Below, one piece after another: positions 9,957 to 17,224 of a DNA stretch of 48,419 nucleotides. Location of the stretch: assembly GCF_013404595.1 (NCBI RefSeq), contig NZ_JABVAX010000019.1:1-48419 (forward strand), given 5' to 3'. The stretch is from Jannaschia marina. GTDB taxonomy: Bacteria; Pseudomonadota; Alphaproteobacteria; Rhodobacterales; Rhodobacteraceae. The translations under genes and the position numbers were made by a program. Numbering within the stretch: position 1 is the first letter of the stretch; each line of letters begins with the position of its first letter. The notes beneath the pieces are model-generated. The model was not told where the DNA came from and made no database searches. It worked only from the letters and a program-made list of their open reading frames with translations.

Positions 9957-10345
9957 TCGGCATCGTGATCGTCGCCCACGGGGGGCTGGCCGAGGAATAT
10001 CGGCGCGCCGTGGAGCATGTGATGGGCCCGCAGGAGGGGATCCGTGCCGTCTCGGTCGCGGCCACCTGCGACCGTGCGGGCAAGGAACAGGAAATCTGTG
10101 CCATCGCCGACAGCGTGGACATGGGCGACGGTGTGGTCGTCGTGACCGATATCTTCGGCGGCTCGCCGTCGAACCTGTCGATGGGAGCCTGCGCGCCCTC
10201 CGACCGCAAGATCTTCTACGGGGCGAACTTGCCGGCGCTCATCAAGCTGGCGCGGTCGCGGGGCAAGCCCCTCGACGAGGCGCTGGCCTTGGCGAAGGCG
10301 GCGGGAACGCGCTACATGGACGTAGCCCAGGGTCCGGCGGCCTGA
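9953..10345 (+). CDS. PTS mannose-type EIIA component (regulatory)
   Basis: The 130-residue cytosolic protein has the EIIA-Man fold signatures: an N-terminal GIVIVAHGGLAEEY with the phospho-acceptor His9, and VVTDIFGGSPSN in the middle. It would receive phosphate from HPr. There is no EIIB or EIIC beside it, so it is probably a signalling output rather than a transporter subunit, as proposed for the chvIG-hprK-EIIA-HPr cluster of alphaproteobacteria. Its ATG overlaps the rapZ stop as ATGA, which implies coupled translation. Confidence 0.9.
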   Translation: MIGIVIVAHGGLAEEYRRAVEHVMGPQEGIRAVSVAATCDRAGKEQEICAIADSVDMGDGVVVVTDIFGGSPSNLSMGACAPSDRKIFYGANLPALIKLARSRGKPLDEALALAKAAGTRYMDVAQGPAA

Positions 10346-10365
10346 CCCTGCCGGACGGGGGGACC

Positions 10366-10635
10366 ATGGCGCAACGCACGCTCGACATCATCAACGAAAA
10401 GGGGCTTCACGCCCGTGCCTCGGCGAAGTTCGCCGAATGCGTCGAGGGGTTCGACGCGCGCGCGACCGTCCGAAAGGACGGGATGGAGGCCGCGGGCGAC
10501 TCGATCATGGGGCTTCTGATGCTCGGGGCCGCGCGCGGCACGTCGATCGACGTCGAGACCTCGGGGTCGGAGGCCGGGCCGCTGATGGAGGCGCTCGCCG
10601 CGCTCGTCGCGGATTACTTCGGCGAAGGCATGTAG
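10366..10635 (+). CDS. ptsH: Phosphocarrier protein HPr
   Basis: An 89-residue HPr-fold protein. His15 in NEKGLHARASAKF is the enzyme I phosphorylation site. Ser46 in AAGDSIMGLLML is the regulatory site for HPr kinase, whose gene is in the same operon. A GGGGGG-rich stretch precedes the ATG. It is the last gene of the rightward chvI operon; its stop is only 12 bases from the stop of the converging hydroxybutyryl-CoA dehydrogenase gene. Enzyme I is not in this window. Confidence 0.93.
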   Translation: MAQRTLDIINEKGLHARASAKFAECVEGFDARATVRKDGMEAAGDSIMGLLMLGAARGTSIDVETSGSEAGPLMEALAALVADYFGEGM

Positions 10636-10647
10636 CCCAGCGTCGGC

Positions 10648-11523
10648 CTATCGGGTGGGGACCGGCGCGTCGCCCTGGTAGTCGTAGAAGCCCCGCTGCG
10701 TCTTGCGGCCGAGCCAGCCGGCCTCCACGTATTTCGTCAGGAGCGGGCAGGGCCGATACTTGGTGTCCGCCAGACCGTCGTGCAGGACGTTCATGATGGC
10801 GAGACAGGTATCGAGCCCGATGAAATCCGCCAGTTCCAGCGGTCCCATCGGGTGGTTCGCACCGAGCTTCATCGAGGTGTCGATCGAGGTGACGGTGCCC
10901 ACGCCCTCGTAGAGCGTGTAGACCGCCTCGTTTATCATCGGCATCAGGATGCGGTTGACGATGAAGGCGGGAAAGTCCTCGGCCGTGGCGGAGGTCTTTT
11001 CGAGCCGTTCCACGACACCGTGGCAGGCCTTGTAGGTTTCCTCGCTGGTCGCGATGCCGCGGATGAGCTCGACGAGCTGCATGATCGGAACTGGGTTCAT
11101 GAAGTGGAACCCCATGAAACGCTCGGGCCGATCCGTCGCGCTGGCCAGGCGCGTGATCGAGATCGACGACGTGTTCGACGTCAGGATCGTCTCGGGCCGC
11201 AGGCTGGGCAGAAGCTCGGCGAAGATGGCGTGCTTGATGTCCTCTCGTTCGGTTGCCGCCTCGATGATGAGGTCCGACGGGCCGAGATCGGTGAGCGTGA
11301 GCGTCGGCGTGATCCGCGCAAGGGCGGCGTCGCGGGCGTCGGCGGTGATCTTCTCGCGGCTGACCTGCCGCTCCATGTTCCGGTCTATGAGATCCATCGC
11401 CGCATCGAGCGCATCTTCGTTCACATCGGTGAGTGCCACGTCATAGCCGGCCAGCGCGCAGACATGGGCGATGCCGTTGCCCATCTGGCCCGCCCCGACG
11501 ATGCCGATGCTCTTGATGTCCAT
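10648..11523 (-). CDS. hbd: 3-hydroxybutyryl-CoA dehydrogenase
   Basis: A 291-residue cytosolic NAD(P)-dependent enzyme interconverting (S)-3-hydroxybutyryl-CoA and acetoacetyl-CoA. The N-terminal Rossmann motif is IGIVGAGQMGNGIAHV. The catalytic region shows TSNTSSISIT and MGFHFMNPVPIM, with the catalytic His in the latter. The C-terminal domain has the family pattern NHPMGPLELADFIGLD. The ATG at 11523 has AGGAG upstream. The gene follows etfBA in the same direction, as in related genomes, but here a rightward DUF6473-like gene and a terminator lie between. It fits crotonyl-CoA/PHB-linked metabolism. Confidence 0.92.
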   Translation of the reverse strand: MDIKSIGIVGAGQMGNGIAHVCALAGYDVALTDVNEDALDAAMDLIDRNMERQVSREKITADARDAALARITPTLTLTDLGPSDLIIEAATEREDIKHAIFAELLPSLRPETILTSNTSSISITRLASATDRPERFMGFHFMNPVPIMQLVELIRGIATSEETYKACHGVVERLEKTSATAEDFPAFIVNRILMPMINEAVYTLYEGVGTVTSIDTSMKLGANHPMGPLELADFIGLDTCLAIMNVLHDGLADTKYRPCPLLTKYVEAGWLGRKTQRGFYDYQGDAPVPTR

Positions 11524-11679
11524 GGCCGCTCTCCTGTCCGTCGGGCGGACCATAGCAGCGGGGGGCAGGGGGGCAAGCGGCGCGGTCTGAGACAATTCGC
11601 GACGAATGCGCCGTTCAACCAATCGGTAAGCCTTCGCCGGCACTCTGCTCCACGGACACAGAATCAGGGTTCCCGAGGC

Positions 11680-12498
11680 ATGAGCGACGAAGGACGGCGC
11701 GATACGATCAACTACTATCCCTGCACCTACGGTCGCGCGCGGATCCAGTTTCGCGGCCCGCCGGTGCCGCTCGACTGGGCCTATACCGCAGTCGTCGGCG
11801 GATCGGAGGTGTTCGGAAAATACGTGGAGGATCCCTTTACCGATCAATTGGCCGACATGACGGGTCGCCGGGTGGTGAACCTCGGTGTGATGAATGCGGG
11901 AATCGACGCCTTCATTCAGGACGACGGCCTCGCGGCCGTGCTCGCGCGGGCCGAGATCGTCGTGGTGCAGACGATGGGCGCGCAGAATATGTCGAACCGG
12001 TTCTACACCGTGCATCCGAGACGGAACGACCGGTTTCTCCGGGCGTCGAGCGCGCTCTGCAGGCTCTATCGAGAGGTCGACTTCAGCGACTTCGCCTTCA
12101 CGCGGCACATGCTGACGACGCTTCGCCGAACCTGTTCCAAACGCTTCGCGGTGGTCGCCGAAGAGCTTTCGACGGCCTGGCTCGCCCGGATGGAGACCTT
12201 GCTCTCCGGTATCTCGGGCAAATGCGTGCTTCTGCATCTCGAGGACAGCCGGGATCACGGGCTCGGGCCCGAGCCCTGCTTCGTGACAGTCGATCAGCTT
12301 CAGGCGCTAGAGGGCAAGTTCGACAAGGTGGTGCAATGCGTTGTCGGCGATGGGGACGGAGAGGATCCGCTCCGTGAGATGGTGTATCCCGAGACGGAGC
12401 GCGACGCCGCGATGCGAATGATCTCGGTCGATGCGCACGAGCGGATCGCGAAGGCCCTCGCACGGGTCATTCGGCGCCAGGACGGTCTCGCCGCATGA
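11680..12498 (+). CDS. DUF6473-like protein of unknown function
   Basis: The 272-residue product resembles DUF6473 proteins, which are largely limited to Rhodobacteraceae. Recognisable blocks are YYPCTYGRARIQFRGP, GGSEVFGKYVEDPF, VNLGVMNAGIDAF, QTMGAQNMSNRFYTVHPRRN and VYREVDF/FTRHML-like strings. The NLG/MNAG-type glycine-rich strands suggest an SGNH-hydrolase or sulfotransferase-like alpha/beta fold, but no function is established. No signal peptide or membrane span is seen. The ATG at 11680 follows GAGG. It diverges from hbd and converges with etfA. Confidence 0.7.
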   Translation: MSDEGRRDTINYYPCTYGRARIQFRGPPVPLDWAYTAVVGGSEVFGKYVEDPFTDQLADMTGRRVVNLGVMNAGIDAFIQDDGLAAVLARAEIVVVQTMGAQNMSNRFYTVHPRRNDRFLRASSALCRLYREVDFSDFAFTRHMLTTLRRTCSKRFAVVAEELSTAWLARMETLLSGISGKCVLLHLEDSRDHGLGPEPCFVTVDQLQALEGKFDKVVQCVVGDGDGEDPLREMVYPETERDAAMRMISVDAHERIAKALARVIRRQDGLAA

Positions 12499-12853
12499 GA
12501 AACGGCAGCCTGTCCCGCCCTCGCCGGTTTCCAAGGGTGTCGGGGGCTCGCCGCGGGCTCTGTCTCCGGCCGGTAGAGCGGGTCGCTCTGTCGCGCGCAG
12601 CCGGACCGACCGGCATGGCGACGGCCCAGGATGGGCCGTATGCTCGGTGTCGGCGATCGTTCGGTTCTCCAGCCGAAGTGGAAAGGAGCAGGGGTCGTTG
12701 CGGGCGGTGAAGATTCGCGCGGTTGAATGCGGGTGCGAGACCGTCTGCCGCCGAAAACACTCTCGGCGCCGTGCTGGACCTTGGGGTGCCAAAAGAAAAG
12801 GGCGCGGCCCCGTCAGAGGCCGCGCCCGTCAATACTCACGTGCCGCAGCAGCG
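12499..12853. other. Gene-free stretch between converging genes
   Basis: This 355-base stretch between the DUF6473-like gene and the etfA stop holds the etf terminator at 12791-12827 and otherwise nothing I can support. A rightward ATG at 12495 overlaps the preceding stop, but its 71-residue product is an arginine-rich low-complexity string with no ribosome-binding site. Confidence 0.55.
12791..12827 (-). terminator. Intrinsic terminator of the etfBA operon
   Basis: Read leftward, a ten-pair GC stem (GGGCGCGGCC with its complement, arms 12818-12827 and 12800-12809, loop of eight) is followed by TTTTCTTTT at 12799-12791. It lies 26 bases after the etfA stop. Confidence 0.85.
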
Positions 12854-13780
12854 TCAGAGCTTCTCGATGAGCTCCGGCACGGCGGTGAAGAGATCGGCGA
12901 CCAGGCCATAGTCGGCGACCTGGAAGATCGGCGCTTCCTCGTCCTTGTTGATCGCGACGATGATCTTCGAGTCCTTCATGCCGGCGAGGTGCTGGATCGC
13001 ACCGGAGATGCCGACCGCGACATAAAGATCGGGAGCGACGACCTTGCCGGTCTGGCCGACCTGCCAGTCGTTCGGCGCGTAGCCCGAGTCGACCGCCGCG
13101 CGCGACGCCCCGACGGCCGCCCCGAGCTTGTCGGCGAGCTTCTCGATCATCGCGAAGTCGTCTTCCGAACCGACGCCGCGGCCGCCCGAGACGACGACAC
13201 CGGCGGAGGTCAGCTCCGGCCGGTCGCTCTCGGCGACCTTGTCCTCGACCCATTCCGAAAGACCCGGGTTCTCGGCGGTGCCGATCGTCTCGACCGGGGC
13301 CGACCCGCCTTCGGGCGTGGCGTCGAAGGTCGAGGTGCGGATCGTCATCACCTTGGTCGCATCCGACGACTTGATCGTCTGGATCGCGTTGCCCGCGTAG
13401 ATCGGGCGTTCGAAGGTGTCGGCGTCGATCACGGCGGTCACGTCCGAGAGGACCATGACGTCGAGGAGTGCAGCGATGCGGGGCATCACGTTCTTCGCGT
13501 CCGTCGTCGAGGGGGCGAGGATGTGGGAGTAGTCCCCGGCGAGCCCGGCGACGAGCGCCGCTGTCGGCTCGGCCAGGCGATGGCCCAGCGAGGCATCCTC
13601 GGCGACGAGCACCTTCGAGACGCCTTCGAGCTTGGCGGCCGCTTCGCCCGCGGCCGAGGCGGAGGCCCCGGCGCAGAGGAGCGTCACGTCGCCGAGTTGC
13701 TTCGCCGCCGTCATCGCCTTGGCCGTGGCGTCGACATTGAGTTCACCGTTGGTGACTTCACCGATCAGAAGAACAGCCAT
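12854..13780 (-). CDS. etfA: Electron transfer flavoprotein, alpha subunit
   Basis: The 308-residue subunit binds FAD. Its C-terminal domain shows [16 protein letters not shown] and later [18 protein letters not shown], then [19 protein letters not shown], the classic EtfA FAD-binding blocks. With EtfB it carries electrons from acyl-CoA dehydrogenases such as Mcd to ETF:quinone oxidoreductase. The ATG at 13780 overlaps the etfB stop by one base (TGATG), so the subunits are translationally coupled; a GTG one codon earlier is less likely. Confidence 0.96.
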   Translation of the reverse strand: MAVLLIGEVTNGELNVDATAKAMTAAKQLGDVTLLCAGASASAAGEAAAKLEGVSKVLVAEDASLGHRLAEPTAALVAGLAGDYSHILAPSTTDAKNVMPRIAALLDVMVLSDVTAVIDADTFERPIYAGNAIQTIKSSDATKVMTIRTSTFDATPEGGSAPVETIGTAENPGLSEWVEDKVAESDRPELTSAGVVVSGGRGVGSEDDFAMIEKLADKLGAAVGASRAAVDSGYAPNDWQVGQTGKVVAPDLYVAVGISGAIQHLAGMKDSKIIVAINKDEEAPIFQVADYGLVADLFTAVPELIEKL

Positions 13781-14538
13781 CACACAGCCCCCGCTTCCTT
13801 GAGTTTCGCAACCAGATCGTCGACCGAGCCGACCATTTCGCCGGCCTTGCGCGCCTCGGGCTCGGCGGTCTTGACGATTTCGAGCCGCGGCGCGACGTCG
13901 ACGCCGTAGTCCTCGGGCGTCTTCTCCTCGAGCGGCTTCTTCTTGGCTTTCATGATGTTCGGCAGCGACGCGTAGCGCGGCTCGTTGAGGCGCAGGTCGA
14001 CGGTGACGATCGCCGGCATCTTGACCTTGATGGTCTGGAGCCCGCCGTCGACCTCGCGGGTGACGACGGCGCTGTCACCCTCGACCTTGACCTCGGAGGC
14101 GAAGGTCGCCTGCGACCAGCCGAGAAGAGCCGAGAGCATCTGCCCGGTCGCGTTCATGTCGTTGTCGATGGCCTGCTTGCCGGCGAGCACGAGGCCCGGC
14201 TCCTCGGCGTCGATGACGGCCTTGAGGAGCTTGGCGACGGCGAGGGGCTCGATGTCGGTGTGCACGTCGTCGGCCGCCGTGATGAGGATGGCGCGGTCGG
14301 CCCCCATGGCGAGCGCGGTGCGGAGCGTCTCCTGCGCCTGCTTGACGCCGATCGAGACGGCGACCACTTCGGTCGCGGTGCCGGCTTCCTTCAGGCGGAT
14401 GGCTTCTTCGACGGCGATCTCGTCGAAGGGGTTCATCGACATCTTGACGTTGGCGAGGTCAACGCCGGAACCATCGGCCTTCACACGCACCTTGACGTTG
14501 TAGTCGATCACCCGCTTGACGGGTACGAGGACTTTCAT
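13780..14538 (-). CDS. etfB: Electron transfer flavoprotein, beta subunit
   Basis: The 252-residue beta subunit starts [20 protein letters not shown]. It contains the AMP-binding segment ([19 protein letters not shown]) and the recognition-loop region [17 protein letters not shown], which contacts partner dehydrogenases. AGGAGG precedes the ATG. It is the first gene of etfBA and lies downstream of the leftward PduO-type adenosyltransferase, with 165 bases between that probably hold a promoter. Confidence 0.96.
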   Translation of the reverse strand: MKVLVPVKRVIDYNVKVRVKADGSGVDLANVKMSMNPFDEIAVEEAIRLKEAGTATEVVAVSIGVKQAQETLRTALAMGADRAILITAADDVHTDIEPLAVAKLLKAVIDAEEPGLVLAGKQAIDNDMNATGQMLSALLGWSQATFASEVKVEGDSAVVTREVDGGLQTIKVKMPAIVTVDLRLNEPRYASLPNIMKAKKKPLEEKTPEDYGVDVAPRLEIVKTAEPEARKAGEMVGSVDDLVAKLKEAGAV

Positions 14539-14598
14539 CGGTCACTCCTCCTGCGAAAATTACCTTCCGGGGTGTTAGACCAGCAAAGGCGCGCGGGA

Positions 14599-14647
14599 CA
14601 GGGCGAAAGCGACACGATGATGCCTTGTGACGCACCGTTTCGCCCTG
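14599..14647. repeat. Ten-base inverted repeat upstream of etfB
   Basis: CAGGGCGAAA at 14599-14608 and its exact complement TTTCGCCCTG at 14638-14647 are separated by 29 bases in the gap between the adenosyltransferase gene and etfB. It could be an operator or a loose transcript hairpin; there is no T-run. Confidence 0.35.
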
Positions 14648-14703
14648 CGTGACGTGGATCGGAAACCCGTGTGGCGGATCGCAGCGGACCTCCGGCGCGC
14701 GCT

Positions 14704-15279
14704 TCAGCCCCGGTTCGCGCCGGGCACCCAGAGCACGTCGCCCCGGCCGTCGTCGTTGGCGATGCGGGAGGCCACGAAGAACCAGTCGGAGAGGCGGTTG
14801 AGATATTTCACCGCGGCGGCGTTGACGTCGCCCTCGTCGGCGAGTTCGACGCAGAGCCGCTCGGCCCGCCGCGTGACCGTCCGGCAGAGATGCAGATGCG
14901 CCGACAGCGGAGAGCCGCCGGGCAGAACGAAGGACCGGAGCGGCTCGAGCGCGCCGTTCATCGCGTCGATCTCCTCCTCGAGGCGGGCGACCTGCCCGTC
15001 CGAGACGCGCAGGGGCGGATACTCGGCCTGATCGTCGTTGGCGAGCCCTGGACGGCAGAGGTCCGCGCCGAGGTCGAACATGTCGTTCTGGATCATGGCG
15101 AGCCGCGCATCCATGTCGCCCTCGGCGTGGAGACGGGCCATCCCGATCGTGGCGTTCGCCTCGTCGACGGTGCCATAGGCTTCGACCCGGGCCGACGTCT
15201 TGGCCACGCGGGAGCCGTCGCCGAGCGCGGTCGTGCCGCTATCGCCGGTGCGGGTGTAGATTTTGGAGAGAACGACCAT
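14704..15279 (-). CDS. Cob(I)alamin adenosyltransferase, PduO type
   Basis: The 191-residue cytosolic enzyme transfers adenosyl from ATP to cob(I)alamin. Hallmarks are the N-terminal ATP-binding TRTGDSGTTALGDG (residues 9-22), VEAYGTVDEANATIG and the C-terminal LNRLSDWFFVASR. The product adenosylcobalamin is needed by ethylmalonyl-CoA and methylmalonyl-CoA mutases, which fits mcd in this window. The ATG at 15279 has only a weak ribosome-binding site. It starts four bases after the stop of the HIG1 gene, so the two are probably cotranscribed. Confidence 0.92.
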   Translation of the reverse strand: MVVLSKIYTRTGDSGTTALGDGSRVAKTSARVEAYGTVDEANATIGMARLHAEGDMDARLAMIQNDMFDLGADLCRPGLANDDQAEYPPLRVSDGQVARLEEEIDAMNGALEPLRSFVLPGGSPLSAHLHLCRTVTRRAERLCVELADEGDVNAAAVKYLNRLSDWFFVASRIANDDGRGDVLWVPGANRG

Positions 15280-15283
15280 TGGT

Positions 15284-15487
15284 TTACCCTTTCGACCGGA
15301 TCCAGACGAAGCCCACCAGCAGGATCACGGCCACGAGCTGCGCGACGAGGCGCAGGCGCATGATCTTGTTGGCGTACTTGCGGTTGAAGTCGCCGCCCTT
15401 CGCGAAGCCCCCGATCCCCGTCATCAGGATCAGGAGGACGATCAGGCAGGCACCTGCCACGAGATAGAAGAGGGGGTCATCGCGCAT
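15284..15487 (-). CDS. HIG1-domain twin-transmembrane mini-protein
   Basis: The 67-residue inner-membrane protein has two spans (about 6-26 and 47-64) joined by a basic loop, GGFAKGGDFNRKYANKIMRL, that matches HIG1-domain proteins (hypoxia-induced gene 1). Mitochondrial relatives help assemble or stabilise cytochrome oxidase supercomplexes; the bacterial role is not established. AGGA lies seven bases before the ATG. Placement next to the PduO-type adenosyltransferase recurs in Rhodobacteraceae. Confidence 0.75.
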   Translation of the reverse strand: MRDDPLFYLVAGACLIVLLILMTGIGGFAKGGDFNRKYANKIMRLRLVAQLVAVILLVGFVWIRSKG

Positions 15488-15532
15488 GGGCTATTCCTAT
15501 CGTTGGAGTGTCGAGCCACCTAAGGCGGTCGC

Positions 15533-16354
15533 TCAGGAATTCGAGACGATTCGATCGAAGGCGCGCGTCGGCAGGGTGCGCTTGAGTGCCGTCGCGAGCG
15601 TCGTGGGCACCGTGACGCGATAGCGGGCCCGGGGCCGGGGGCTCTCGATCGCGTGGACAAGAGCCTTGGTCACCGCGCTCGCGGGCAGCTCGAACCGGGC
15701 TGTTTCGTCCCGATAGAGCCGATCCATCAGGCGCTCGTAGTCGGCGCGGCGGACGGACGCCTTCCAGTCGATCCAGCGCTCGAACTGCGCGCGGGCATTG
15801 GCGCGGAAGCGCGAGGTGATGGGGCCGGGTTCGATCAGGATCGGATGGATGTCGGTGCCCCGCATCTCCATGCGCAGGGTGTCGGTCAGGCCCTCGAGCG
15901 CGAATTTCGTGGCGTTGTAGGCTCCGCGCCAGGGGGCGGCGGCAAAGCCGAGGACACTGGAATTCTGGACGATGCGGCCGTGGCCCTGCGCCCGCATCAC
16001 GGGAATGACGCGCCGCGTCAGATCGTGCCAGCCGAAGAAATTGGCCTCGAAGATCGCGCGAAGGGCGTCGGTCGGCAGATCCTCGACGAGGCCGGGAATT
16101 GCGTAGGCCCCGTTGTTGAAAAGCGCGTCGAGACGACCACCCGTGGCGGCCAGGACACTGTCGAGCGCGGGGGCGATCGTTTCGGGAGCTTCGTAGTCGA
16201 GGTGCGGAGACGTCAGGCCTTCCGATTCAAGCCGCGCGCAGTCATCGGGTTTGCGGCAGGCGGCGAAGACCGTCCAGCCCCGCTCAGCGAGCGTATGCGC
16301 CGCATCATGGCCGATGCCGGTGGACGCCCCGGTGATGAGGATGCTGCGGGTCAT
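15533..16354 (-). CDS. Short-chain dehydrogenase/reductase
   Basis: A 273-residue classical SDR. The cofactor motif TGASTGIG is at 8-15, the structural NNGAY at 80-84, the catalytic Ser at about 133 in NSSVLG, and Tyr146/Lys150 in YNATK. The acidic-poor, Arg-containing region after the second strand (CRKPDD) leans towards NADPH. The C-terminal half (SPRPRARYRVTVPT) resembles SDRs acting on bulky hydrophobic substrates, but the substrate is unknown. It is leftward, with a terminator 34 bases upstream of its start that separates it from the SH3 gene. Confidence 0.85.
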   Translation of the reverse strand: MTRSILITGASTGIGHDAAHTLAERGWTVFAACRKPDDCARLESEGLTSPHLDYEAPETIAPALDSVLAATGGRLDALFNNGAYAIPGLVEDLPTDALRAIFEANFFGWHDLTRRVIPVMRAQGHGRIVQNSSVLGFAAAPWRGAYNATKFALEGLTDTLRMEMRGTDIHPILIEPGPITSRFRANARAQFERWIDWKASVRRADYERLMDRLYRDETARFELPASAVTKALVHAIESPRPRARYRVTVPTTLATALKRTLPTRAFDRIVSNS

Positions 16355-16387
16355 GGTCTTCGCGTTAGCAGTCCGGGACCCGAATGC

Positions 16388-16413
16388 AAACGGGCGCGCG
16401 TATGGCGCGCCCG
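16388..16413 (-). terminator. Terminator after the SH3-domain gene
   Basis: Nine-base arms CGGGCGCGC (16391-16399) and GCGCGCCCG (16405-16413) flank a five-base loop. On the minus strand a short TTT follows. It lies 28 bases after the stop of the SH3 gene. The T-run is weak. Confidence 0.6.
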
Positions 16414-16441
16414 AAAGGCTGGTCGTGGCGACGGATTTCAG

Positions 16442-17002
16442 TCAGGCCGGGGCGAGGAAGCGCGCGGACATGTAACCCGTCCGACCGCTTTCGACGTCTC
16501 GGATCTGGATCCAGCCGTTCTCCTCGGCCCCGAGGGCTTCGGTCACGGTGCCGCCCGGCAGGCTGTCGACGACGGCATTGGCGGTCGAGGGACCGGCGCG
16601 CATGTTGACCCGGCTGCCAGTCACCTTGAGCAGTTCGCGCGCGCCTTCCGGCTCCGCGGCGGCGTCGGTGACGTCTTCTTCGACCGGAATCTGCGGCTGA
16701 ACGAGGCTGACGATCACCGGCTCGCCGATGAGGCGCGGGCTGTCGCCGGGAAGGCTTGGCGTCGGCGCGGAGGCGGCGATGACTGCGGCGTCGGGCACGA
16801 CCGGCTCGGAGACTGCGGCACGCGTCACCTCGGCATCGGCGGTCCGCGGCTCCATCAGAACGGGATCGGCCTGCGCCGCGCCCACGGCGGCGATATCTAT
16901 ATCGCGGGTGCTGCGATCGGTGAGAAGGTCGTCGGTAGGCTGGCCCCAGATGACGAAGCCGGCATAGAGCGCCACGGCGAGCGTAAAGGTCAATTTGATC
17001 AT
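16442..17002 (-). CDS. Membrane-anchored or secreted SH3-domain protein
   Basis: The 186-residue product has an N-terminal hydrophobic segment (MIKLTFTLAVALYAGFVIWG) serving as signal anchor. A proline/alanine-rich linker of about 100 residues follows, then a C-terminal bacterial SH3 domain (about 127-186) with VNMRAGPSTANAVVDSLPGG and GWIQIRD. Such domains often bind peptidoglycan, so a periplasmic envelope role is likely. The ATG at 17002 is chosen because a G-rich ribosome-binding site precedes it; upstream in-frame ATGs would put charged residues before the hydrophobic segment. It diverges from parC. Confidence 0.75.
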   Translation of the reverse strand: MIKLTFTLAVALYAGFVIWGQPTDDLLTDRSTRDIDIAAVGAAQADPVLMEPRTADAEVTRAAVSEPVVPDAAVIAASAPTPSLPGDSPRLIGEPVIVSLVQPQIPVEEDVTDAAAEPEGARELLKVTGSRVNMRAGPSTANAVVDSLPGGTVTEALGAEENGWIQIRDVESGRTGYMSARFLAPA

Positions 17003-17224
17003 AATGGACGTCCCCCCGGACATGATCGAAAACAACTTGATACAAGAACAAACGACCGTGGCAGCGGTTCCGTCGTTCCGAAACTAAGGTTAACACATGG
17101 GGTGCCGTAGGGACAGCCCGTCGTGGCGAGGGCGGCGTTGCAAAAACACCCCGGTTCCCCGTCGCTGCGGCCTCCTACCCCCGAGTGCTTGTGTGGTCGA
17201 ACCCGCCCCGATACATCATTCGGT

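Noticed and set aside
12495..12710. A 71-codon rightward frame overlapping the stop of the DUF6473-like gene.
   Set aside because: Arginine-rich low-complexity product, no ribosome-binding site, no recognisable family.
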